A stretch of DNA of 64,000 nucleotides from Phascolarctos cinereus (lineage: Eukaryota; Chordata; Mammalia; Diprotodontia; Phascolarctidae): positions 7,529,501 through 7,593,500 of the forward strand of contig NW_018343953.1 of NCBI RefSeq assembly GCF_002099425.1, in the 5' to 3' direction. Positions 45,291-57,500 of the stretch are shown here, one piece after another. The position numbers and the translations under genes were made by a program. Below the pieces are notes generated by a model. The model was not told the DNA's origin. It worked only from the letters and a program-made list of their open reading frames with translations, and ran no database searches. Within the stretch, counting starts at the first letter, position 1. Every line of letters begins with the position of its first letter.

Positions 45291-45413
45291 ATAAGTATGA
45301 CTGCTAACAGATTGTGATCTATTCCATTATTTCAAGTATATTTACTATTGCACATTTTCAGGTATTATCCATATGGATTTGGCTAAATCCTTTTAAATTT
45401 TTCTCAGTAGGGC

Positions 45414-45558
45414 ATGAGTGCCAATTTTAGAGGCAGAGGATTTGGGCGAGGAGGATTTCAAAGCTGGAGAAGAGGAAGAGGTAGCTGGGGCTCTGGTAGA
45501 GGGAGAGGAAAAGAACAAAGAAATGATGGGAAGAAAACTACAGAGAAACATGTTTCAT
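45414..45558 (+). CDS. MCM8: MCM8 first coding exon
   Basis: A TTTTTCTCAG acceptor ends at 45407, and the ATG at 45414 follows six bases later. The frame gives [20 protein letters not shown] and [20 protein letters not shown], an Arg/Gly-rich start typical of MCM8. Donor GTAAGT at 45559. A longer open frame starting at 45418 is out of frame and is a shadow. Confidence 0.95.
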
Positions 45559-48500
45559 GTAAGTATGACATTTTATTTATTGCTTGAGGAAGAACTGAAG
45601 CTCCTCACTGCATGACAGTTGATAGTATACGTTATGGGGTGCAATAATATCCAAAGAGGCTTTTGGATACTCTTATCTTGGAGATTTTTTAATATCATTC
45701 CCTTGAAAACAGATATTTAATTGTTTAGGAATCATTTTGCAAAAGTTTGGGGAATGTTTAATCATAACCTATTATATCTTTCAGTACAAAACCCAGAACC
45801 TTGGCCACGGCAATCAACTCTAGACCAATTCATACCATATAAAGGCTGGAAATTTTATTTCTCTGAAGGTAAAGTTAAGAGTGAAGAGAATAAATGACGT
45901 TTTCTTGGCTACTTTGTGGAACCCAGAATATGAATATGAAACAAAATTTGTATTCTGCAGCACGACATGGTGGAAAGGTTCTGTATTTGGAGAAGGGATA
46001 CTTGGCTTTATACGTAGGCATTGGACATAGAGGGAGGCAGGAAGACTGCAGTTTAAAACTAAGAGACTTAGTTTGCTTCAGTGACATTGAGCAAATCACA
46101 CAACCTTTCTGTGCTTCATTCTCATCATCTGTAAAACGAGCGGGCTGGACACGATGGCCTTCATCAGGCCCTTCTTGCATTCAGTCCATGTTGTATAAAT
46201 TCTGATTCTGCTGCTTCCTTTTGTGTGAATTTAGCCAAACAACTCCATCTCTCTAAGCCTTGGTATTCTCATCTTTTAAATAAAAAGGCCAGATTGGATG
46301 GCCACTGAAGTATTTTCCACCTTTAAATCTGTGAACCTGTCTGGATGGGATTTAGTTATTTAATAGTTCAGTAGTGAGCCAGCCATTCTGGTGTACTCCT
46401 ATAATCCCAGCTCCTGGCTGAGGCTGGTAAATCTCTTGACCTCCAAGTTGTAATGAGCTAAGTTAATCAAGTGTCCACACTAAGTCCAGCACCAGTATGG
46501 TGAACCCCAGCCCTTGAAGCTGAGAACCATCACGCTGCCTGAGGATGGCTAAACCAACTCAGTTCAGAAACAGTAGCTCAAAGCTCCTATTACCGATCAG
46601 GGTGAGATCACATACTCGAGTGGCCCTTGGCTACATGGACATTCAGTTTATCATCTAGTTTAATATTCTTTTCATAATCAGGAATATCACTTAAGCTTTT
46701 GCATAGAAAGAAAAATTTGGAACAGGGACAACCTTAGAGATCATCTAGGCCAAGTCTTATTTTACAGATAAGAAAGCTGAGGTCTCGTACAAGTTAAGTG
46801 ACTTTCCCAAGGTCGCTAATTGGGGGAGGACATAGAACACAGATCTCCTAATCCCCAGTCCTCTGATATTCCTCTTAGACCATGAGCCCTCTGTAATGTT
46901 TATATGCATCAAGGTAGAATGTGTGTGTGTATGTTTATAAATATACTTACACGTATGCATACATATGTATATACGTAATTCTTTTGATACTGATGGCATA
47001 TGTTGGATTAGTTTACAGCGATAGCTCTCCTTTTGTTCAGAAGATTCAAGCATTTGAAAATTTTTTCACAAAGCACATCGAGTTGTATGATAAGGTAAGA
47101 ATCCCATATAACAAGATTCTTAATGTGTAATATGTATTTTCGAAGTACTTAATGAAAATACTTTTTTAAAAATTCAGATATGAAATTTTAAATGCATGAT
47201 GAAAATATGACCTTATGTCGTTATATTCTAGGATGAAATAGAAAGAAAAGGGAGTATTTTAGTGGATTATAAAGAACTGACACAAGATGATGCATTGACT
47301 AACTTGATACCAAACATTGCAACTGAATTAAGAGATATGCCAGAAAAAACACTGGCCTGCATGGGTCTGGCAATTCATCAGGTAAAAAGTTATATCATAG
47401 GCTTTGTCAGATTTTGAAAGCAAGAAGATTCCTCAGGATAATTCCTTCAAAAATATTGTTCTGTTAGCCTTCACTAACAAAAACATCGCTAATGACTAGG
47501 ACTAGCAATATACCTAGGTTTATAAGCCCTTAGTCTAAGACAGGATGCAATGGCATATACACCATATCTATAGATATTACAGTTTAATGATGCAAATAAT
47601 AATAGTTAACATTTATATTGAACTTTCCTCATGGATAGGCAGTACATTCCTACAAAGTAGATAGTTTAAGTATTCACAGCATTTTCAGAGGATAACTGCC
47701 GTTCGTAGGGGCAATATTATTTGCCCAGCATTATGTGACTATTAAATTGCAGACCTGGAGCTCAGACCTTTAGATCCTAAGATTCTAAGCCCAGTCTTTC
47801 TGATTTTCTTTGATGATTCCTCTTGGGAGAAATTAAATTGGGCTGTATTGTTGAATGCATGTTTTGTCTTAAATAATGCTGCTCTGTTGAATTCTTCCAT
47901 CATTTGTGTGGAGATTCTTAATTTAAGTTTTACTTTGAGATTCGTGTTTGTCTAATTTTTTCCCCAGGCTTGTAATTTCATTGATATGGAAATTCTCTCC
48001 ACCATTTCAGGTCAGCAACTAATTTATAATTTGCTATCTTAGAGAATTGTCTGGCATGCTAAAAGGTTAAATTAATTTACCTATAATTCCACAACTGCTG
48101 TGTGAAAGAATTAGGACTTGAACCCAGGTCTCGCATTCCTTTAACATTATACAACATTGCCTTTCTGAAATTTTCTTTAGATGTTAGAGCATTCTTTGAT
48201 AGAACCAAGCTGGAAATAGTGACATGCGGCCTCCTTATTAACCATTTTAACCTGGGACACTTGGTAGCCAGGTCATAATGGAACCAGAGATAACAAACAG
48301 TTTGAAAACCCAGCCCTGAGACAGTGAGTAAGGCCACATGGCAGTCACTTGTCATGACAAAAGCATAGCAAATTGCAAGTAATCTTTCATAGACAATAGT
48401 GCTAATCAAAGGACTGTTAGAATCCTTATTAGTTAAAATGTTTCTGGAAATGTATGTATATATATGTGTGTGTGTGTATATATATAATTAACTCCTCTAT

Positions 48501-51500
48501 AAAACAATATATAAAGAATTCTGTGTATTTTACCTAAATAGATATTAACAAAAGATCTTGAAAGACACGCAGCTGAATTACAGGCCCAAGAGGGATTATC
48601 AAGTGAAGGAGAAACAATTGTAAATGTACCACATATTATTGCAAGGTAAAGAATGAATTTGTGTTATAAAATTTCTTAGAATAAGGATATTGAAAACTAT
48701 TTAAGAAAGTTTATTTAAAAGAATCTAACATAGAAAGGATATGCATTTAGTTCTATTTTGTTGAGGTGAACCAATTCTAAGTCTTAGAAGAAAAATTTGA
48801 AAATTGTCAATTTTTGAATTTTCACACACACACTGAATAGTTACTGAAAACATTGCTACCTGGATTTGCTAGTTATGGCTATGGTGTACTATTAAGTTAC
48901 TAAGTCTCCTTGTGACCAATTTTTGTTATATTTTATACAAGTTATGAGACATGAAAGAATGAATTCAACCGTATTAGTTAAGACTTAAAAATTATTATTA
49001 AACACAGATATAGTCATCTACATTGAAAGGAGGTAGATATGGCATATCAGCTTTGCCTAGAATTTATAGGTGAAATTTTCAATGTTTATTTTTTAAGAAG
49101 CGTTGAAAGTTATTGAATTGGGTGTCATCACAGAACACCTTCTAGGTTCATCCTTTATTTGTCTTCATATAGTCCTACTTGTAGAAATTTTTTTTTCTCA
49201 AAGAACTTCTTGGGGGGAAGGAAAAGAGAAGAAAAAAGTCCCTGTATCTTTAATGATGTCTTCACTCTGTGATTTCATATATTTTTTGATAATTCAGTAG
49301 TAGTTCCTGTATAAAAGTAAAGGCACCTACATCTTTTTATTTTTCATTATATTTTTCTATTTTTCTTTAAAAACCTCTTATATATATGTTTCCATTGTTT
49401 TAGGGTATACAACTATGACTCTCTAACTCAGCTGAAAAATGTCCGAGCCAATTGCTATGGGAAATACATTGCTTTACGAGGAACAGTTGTTCGAGTCAGT
49501 AATATAAAACCTCTTTGCACCAAGATGGCTTTTTTGTGTGCTGCCTGTGGAGAAATACAAAGTTTTTCTTTTCCAGATGGAAAATACAGTCTTCCCACAA
49601 AGGTAATTTCAAGTCCTCATTGTCAAAGACCTTTTTTTAACCCTTAGAGAATAAAGAGTACTAAATGGAGCCATAAATATAGTGAGTCATTTCTCGAATC
49701 CCTTTTTTGTTGTTGTCATTCAGTTGCTTTAGTTGTGTCTGACTCTTCATGACCCCATTTGTGGTTTTCTTGGCAGAGATACTGCCCATTTGTATCCTGT
49801 GACCCTTTATCAGTTGGAGAATGACCCATATTCTTATAAGTTTGACAAAATTCTCTGTATATATGAGATATGAAGCCTTTGTCCAAGAAACTTCTATAAA
49901 ATTTTCTCCAATTTTCTGCTTTCCTTCTGATCTTGGCTACATTGGTTTTATTTATGCAAAACCTTTTAAGTTAATGTAATAAAAATTATCCATTTTATAT
50001 CTCACAGTGCTCTCTCTTTTTATTTTATAAATTCTCCTGTCCATAAATGTGATAGATAATGTGTTCCATGTTCTTCTGATTTACTTATATCTCCCTTTAT
50101 GTCTAGGTCATGTATCCATTTTGACCTTATCTTGGTAAATTAAGATATATGTCTATACCTAATTTCTCCCAGACTGCTTTTCAGTTTTCCCAACAATTTT
50201 TACCAAAAAGTGAATTCTTATCCCAAAAGTTTAAATCTTTACATTTATCAAACACAAGGTTATTATAATCATTTACTGTCATGTATGGTATATTTACTCT
50301 CTTCCACTGATCCAACATTCTATTGTTTAGCCAGTACCAGATACTTTTGATAATTACTGGTTTATATTAGAGTTCAAGATCTGGCACTGCTAGACCTCCT
50401 TCCTTTATGTTTTTTTCCCATTAATTCCTTTTATGTTCTTGGCCTTTTGTCCTTTAAAATTAATTTTGTAATTGTTTTTCCTAGCTCAATAAAATAATTT
50501 TTTAATATAATTGGGATGGCATTGAATAAGTAGGTTAATTTAGGTAGAATTGTCATTTTTATTATATTGGCTCAGCCCACCCATGAGCAATTAATATTTC
50601 TCCAGTTATTTAAATCTGACTTTATTTGTATAAAAAGTATTTTAGAATTACGTTCTCATAGTTCCTGGGTTTGTCTTGGCAGGTATACTCCCAGGTATTT
50701 TATATTGTCTATAGTTATTTTAAATGAACTATCTCTTACTATTTCTTCTTGCAGGACTTTGTTGATTATTTATATGGGTTTATTTTATGTCTTGGTACTT
50801 TATTAAAATTATTAATTGTCTCAGCTAGCTTTTAGTTGAATATCTAGGATTTTCCAAGTATACCATCATAATGTGTGCAAAAAGAAATAGTTTTATTACC
50901 TTTTTGCCCATTCTGATTCCTTCAGTTTCCTTTTCTTCTCTCATTGTTATTGCTAGCATTTCTGATACAATGTTGAATAATATTGGTGATAATGGGCATC
51001 CTTATTTTACTCCTGATCTTACTGGGAAGGCTTCTAGCTTACCTCATTATAGCTAATATTTCCTGATGGTTTAGCATTTGGTGCATATATCTTTAGTACT
51101 GACATTACTTCATTATCTATGGTACCTTTTAACATGTAGTTTCCCTCATCTCTTTTAATTAAATCTATTTTAGTTTTAATGTTGTCTGAAATCATGATTG
51201 CCACCTTTGCTTCTTTTTATATTAGCTGAAGCATAATCAGTTTTTCTCCAGTCCTTTATTTTTACTCTGTGTGTGTCTCTCAATTTTAAATGTGTTTCTT
51301 GTAAACAACATATTGTTGAGTTCTGTTTTTTGATCCATTCTGTTTCTGTTTTCATCCTATTCACATTCAAAGTTTTAATTACTACTTGTGTATTTCCTTC
51401 CATCCTGTTTTTCCTTCATATTTCTTCTCTCTCTTTTTACCCTACCCCTCCTCAGAAATCTAATTTACTTCTGACCACTGCCTCCCTAACTCACACACCC

Positions 51501-54500
51501 TTCTAAAGTCCCTCCCTTATCCTATACACTTTGCCCTCCTATTTCTCTGTAAGTTAAGACTTCTGTGCCCTACTAAATGTATATGTTATCCCTTTCATCC
51601 AATTCTGATGAGAATAAGGCTCCTGCCCAATACCATATGTAACAGTTCTTCCTTCCATTTACACCTCTTCTGTATGAGATAATTTATCCCATTTTAACTC
51701 TTCCTACCCATTTTTGTTTTTTAGGATCATCGCATCATGATCAACTCAGCCCTAAACCTCCTATGTATGTGTGACTCTTTCAAACTACCCTAGTAATGAT
51801 AACATTCTTAGGAATTCCAAATCTTATTTTTCCATATGACAAGTAAAGAGTTTAATCTTGTTAAATCCCTTATAATTAGTCTTTCATGTTTACCTTCGTA
51901 TGTTTCTCCTGATTCTTATAAATCAAATTTTCTGTTCAGTTCTGGTTTTTTCCTTGAGAATACCTGAAAATCCTCTAGTTCATTAAATGCTAAATTTTTC
52001 CCATGCCATCACTTATTTCTTAATCCTGCTTATTACTTGGACATCAGCTTTCTCCAAACCAAATGGAAATTGTCTTCTGAAGTGCAGTTGACATATTTAT
52101 GGCTATCTAGTATAAGAGTAACAGAAGACATTTCTGTTTCTCTGGTTGTGTTCTTGTACAAATTGTAAGTCATTCTTGCTTTTTTTTTTTTAGTTCAGCC
52201 TCTTGCATGTGAACTTTGCCGCCTTCTTTTGGGTGCATTCATCACTCATGTGTCCATAGCTATAAACAAAATATACTTTGACTTCCTTGCTTGTACTGCA
52301 CTGGTGGTATTCTTGTATCTGATGGTTATAACCTTTGTTTTCTTAGCCTTATTTTCACAATTAGATTTTGTCTATTCTATCTTTGTAGATTCTTCGTAAA
52401 CTTTTGTCTCAAAATCTATATTACTAGTATGACCTTTGGTGGCTTACAGTATAAGCTCCTTGAAGGCAGGGACTGTCTTTGTCTCTTTTTGTATCCCTAA
52501 TGCTTAGCATAGTGCCTAGCACAGGAGTGGGGAACTTGCAGCCTTTGACTGAATTCTGTGAAGTTTGGATTCAGTCAAAGGGCTGCACTTTAGGACCTAG
52601 AGGGCCACATGTGGCCTCAAGGCCACAGGTTCCCCACCCCTGGCCTAGCACATAGTAGATACTTAATAAATGCTTATTGACTACTCCTTAATAAATGCTT
52701 ATTGATTACTTCTTTAGTCCATGCGTAAGAGAATGCTCTAGAGCAAAGATTTTTAACCTCAAATCAATAAAGTTGTTTTTTCAATATTTTCATAACTTTA
52801 TTTCAATATAATTTATTTCCTTCGTAATCCTATATACTTTATTTTGTACATTTAGAAATATTATTCTAAGAGAGTTCCATAGGCTTCACTAGACTGCTAA
52901 AGGGGGTCTATGACCCAAAAAAACCTAACAACACCTAGGCTAACATCGGTTGGGATTGGTTCACCCTGTTGGGAATTCTTCATTACAAGGATAGATCTAT
53001 ACTCAGTCTCTCCCTGGGGTGACACTTTTATTGCCAGGCCTTTGCTTGCCCACTATCTATCATAGATCTTGCTTCTACCCATTTCACAAGTGAATTATAT
53101 CTTTCAGACTCAAGAACTCTCACAGCCCATTTTCTCAATAGGAAATTTATTTCTTGATTAATTCATTACAAAGGAGTGTGTAAATTATTTCCCCATGTAT
53201 TGTTCTCTACTGTCAATATGTCTGGTATTTTCAAATCATCTACTAGATTAAATTATTAAATATTAAAAATATTTCCATGCTGACTGAATGGAACCTGCCC
53301 CCCCCCAGCCTGATCTTACTGTAAATTACCTTGAAATCTCCCAATTCTTTGACATTTTTTTAAACAATATTCTTAAAATGTTCTTATGTTTATTCTCTGG
53401 GGTCTATTCCTAAAATCAAGATTATCTCTATTAGTTTCCAGTTCAAAAACCCCCAAATATTTAATAAATTGATCAGGCTTCATTTTTTGAAAAAGTGAAA
53501 ATAAAAATTTTTATTTAATAAACAATAATGCTAAATTTGTTTTTTCAGTATTTTCATAAGCCTAAATGGGGTCACAAAGAGTCAGAGATGACTGAAACAA
53601 CAACAGATGCTAAACTTAATACTAAACATATAGTCTATAGTTCTGTGTAATTAACTTGTAACAAACAAGACAGTAAAGCAGGCAAAGTAATGTTATTTAT
53701 TGTCAGCAGCATTATCAGGCACTTTGCATATATGTTTTTTTGAGAAAATACCAACTGGAAAAGAAAAAATAAACAAAAATCTCCAATGTAAGCCCCAACA
53801 TGTAATAGGATCATTAAGGTTAGAAAAACCCATTTTGTTCTCTTTAACTTTCTTTTTCTTTTTTTTTTTTTTTAGGCAGTTGGGGTTAAGTGACTTGCCC
53901 AGGGTCACACAGCTAGTAACTGTCAAGTGTTTGGCCTGAGGTAGCATTTGAACTCAGGTCCTCCTGACTTCAGGGCCAGTGCTCTATCCACTGCACCACC
54001 TAGCTGCCCCTCTCTTTAACTTTCCCCATCAGCCTCGCCAGCACTAAGATTCTGTGCTAAGGGTGTTATTTAATCAGTCAATAGTAATTTACTAAGCTCC
54101 ATCACTGTGTGTCAGCAACTGTTTAAGTGCAGGGGTTACAAATACATAGGTGAAAGTTCTTGTCTTCAATGAGATGACATACTACCATGGAGACACAGTT
54201 CAGTTATTTTTCAGTCATGTCCAACTTTTCATGACCCCATTTGGGATTTTCTTGGCAGAGATACTAGAGTTTGCTGTTTCCATCTCCAACTTATTTTATA
54301 GATGAAGAAACTGAGGCCAACAGGGTTAAGTGACTTGCCCAAGGTCACACAGCTAGTAAGTGTCTTAAGGCCACATTTGAACTCAGAAAGATGTCTTCCT
54401 GACTCCAGGCCCTGCACTCTTTCCATTGCACCACTTAGCTACACCATTGAGACATAACATGTTCATAGATAAATATAAGATATTTACAAAATAAAAAGAT

Positions 54501-57500
54501 TTGTGGGGGAGACACTCACAATTGGGGATATCAGGAAAGATGTCTTATGGGAAATGGTCCACGTGCTGATCTAGGTACTTCAAGAAGTGGAATATTAGGA
54601 GAGAGAACATTTCAGATATAGGGTCAGACTGAAAAAAACCCCCCACAAAAGTAGAAGGTAGAATATTGTGCCCTGGGACTAACAAGTAAGCCAGTTTGTC
54701 TGGACCATAGCATTTGTGAGGCACAATACTATGTAGTCAACCTGGAAAGATAGGCTAGAGCCAAACTATGAAGGACTTTAAATGCCAAACAGAGGAATTT
54801 AAATTTTTCCTGAAGTCAGTAGGGAGCCACTGAAGATTCTTGAAGACAGGAGTGACATCTTAGAGACCTATTATTTAAGAATATTAGTTTGACAACTGTT
54901 TGAAAGGGACAGCAATTATGAGGCTATTGAAATTGACAGGTAAAAGATAATGAGTGTCTAGAAATGTTGTCATTAGAGAAAAGAGAATGGATAGAAAGAT
55001 GTTGAAAAGGTAGAATCAATGAGATTTTTTTCAATTAATTGAATCTAGGGGAGTGAGTAAGAGTGAAGAATTGAGTATGACTTCTAGGTTGTGAATATGG
55101 GTGACTGTACTTTCAAAACAAATAAGGAATTTAGGAGGGTAGGTTTAGAGGGAAAGATAATAAGGCCTGTTTTGGACATGCTGAGATTGAGATGTCCACA
55201 TTTTTTCTTCCCTTCCCCCTCTCTCTTTCCCTCTCATGTATATATACATGCACAGACACACATACATGTATACACACATGTGTGTATATATACACTTATA
55301 TAAAATAGGAACTGGATTTGTGGCCTCATTGGTATAGGCGATAACCAGGTGAGGAAATTCTTTCTACTTCTGCAAGCTCTCTGTGATTTATAGTCTTAGA
55401 GGCCTACCTAGATCTTGAGAAGGCAAATAACTTGCCCAGGGTCACACCGCCTGTGGGTAAAGATATAACACAGTATGCAAGCAGTCATTTTGGAAAATAT
55501 GTGTGTATATATATGTATGTGTGTGTATATATATGTATGTATGTATGTATACACACACACACATACACACAAATATGTATACACACACAAATGGACACCT
55601 GGCCTTCCCATTTCTGCAGTTGCCATGTCAACTATCATTTCAAAATCTAAAGCTTTTAGAGAATCTATAGCTTTAGAAGTGGAAGAAGGGAAAAATCTTT
55701 GAAAAATAAGAGAAACTTATTGGAGCAGATCTTAGGCAGGACTGGCCTGCCTTTGCCTACCTACCTTCCAAGCATCTTCTTCCACAGTGCCTAAAGATTT
55801 TCATTTCACTTTTTGTTACCAAGTTAACAATTTCAATACCACCAGTTACAGCTCTTACCATTTGACCATTTAATATGAATTGGACCAATCAGTTTGTTTT
55901 TCTTCTAGCACAAAAGTTCTTAACCTAAGGTCTGTGGACTTGCTTTTTAATATTTTGATAACTGTATTTCAATATAATTGATTTCGTATGCAATCATTTT
56001 ATTTTATTTATTTAAAAACATCACTCTGAAAAGGGCTCCATAGGTTTCATCAGACTGCCAAAGGCATTTTCAGCGTTAAAAATAAGGTTAAGAATCCCTA
56101 TTTGAGGCTTAGCTGAGATAATGGAAGGAGAAGTGTGTTGTCATTTTAGATTCTGGAGCACTTTAGAATACAGGACTGGGTTGATGCTATAGTGAGAGAC
56201 TTATAGCGAGGACCACATAAGGGCACATGAGAAGAAGAGTACCAGGTTGCAGAAGAGAGGAGAGGTACAGAAATGAAGATAGAAAAATGCCAAAAATACC
56301 AAAATGTAACCTGTTTCAAAAATTTTTCTAGGACTAATCTTAGACTTAGAATAAAGGATTTCTTCTGCTAACCCTCTTCCATGGACTGAATGACCCCCTG
56401 ATCCCAAGACCTTGAACTCAAATTAGTATTGTTAGCTATATCATCATCTAGCTAGCCTATGCATCTAACTACCTTTTAGAATATTGTTTCTATTGGAAAG
56501 TATGTTCCAAGTAATAAAAGAGATTGACTCATGAACTTTCAGAAAACATCCTGTTCATAAGCTGGGGACAAATGAATAGTAAGGCACAAATTAAATAGAA
56601 TAATCAAGAGCAAAAAGTTAGTGACACTAATCATGACTAGTATACTAAAGTCCAGGGGTGGGAAACCTGCGACCTTGAGGCCACATGTGGCCACAGGTTC
56701 CCCACCCCTGTATACTCTAGTTTATACTTTATATGGAATGCTCTATACAGTATAAAACTATAGTCTATATTATAAAAGGTAGAATTTATACTGGATAAGT
56801 CAGATGGATAGATGATGGGTAGAATGGATTGATGATGGGTAGAATATACAGATAGTTGGAGACAAAGGGAGGAAGGGCATTCCTAGTTGAGAAGACAGTC
56901 TTAGAGGTAGGAATGAATGTATTATGTGATAGGGAATGGTAAGGTGACTTACCTAATATGTTGGTAAGTAATTTGACTATGTTTTATATCTCCTCCACAG
57001 CACTCTGTGTCTAGTAAGTGCTTAATAAGATAGTGGGATTAAAAGTAGGGGAAATGGCTACTAGGCAGAATGAAGGCAGATTATGGATTGCTTGACACCT
57101 AGATAGCATTTAGATTTTATAACGTAGGGAACTGCAAACCATTGTAGCCATTGTTGTATCAAACTCTGATACTAGTAAGGTGCCAAATTGTTAATCAAAA
57201 AAGTTAAATGAGACATTTTCATTTATATTTTTCTAAGGAACTCATTTAAGTCTAGCAAAATATGACTTTGAATACATTCTGTTCCAGTGCCCTGTGCCTG
57301 TATGCCATGGGAAAACATTCACTGCTCTCCGAAGTTCTCCTCTCACAGTTACCGTGGATTGGCAGTCTATTAAGTAAGTAACAACAAAAATAGATCATAG
57401 GTTTCTTGAAAACCCTATAGCGCTACTGGCAGTCCCCGGACCACTTGTGGCACACCAAAGCATTTTGGGCGGCCAACAAAAAATGTAGTGGAAAATGTCC

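Noticed and set aside
45418-45615. 65-codon frame from ATG 45418
   Set aside because: Frame-shifted reading of MCM8 coding exon 1; the frame from 45414 gives the MCM8 N-terminus and a valid donor.
47968-48010. Exon-like 43-bp segment between MCM8 coding exons 4 and 5, with TTTCCCCAG in front and GTCAGC behind
   Set aside because: Open, but 43 bases would shift the frame and give an early stop in the next exon; no protein similarity. RNA-seq could show it as a rare poison exon.
55408-55702. Three 72-76 codon frames on both strands with Cys/Val/Tyr repeats
   Set aside because: Translation of a TATG/CACA microsatellite.
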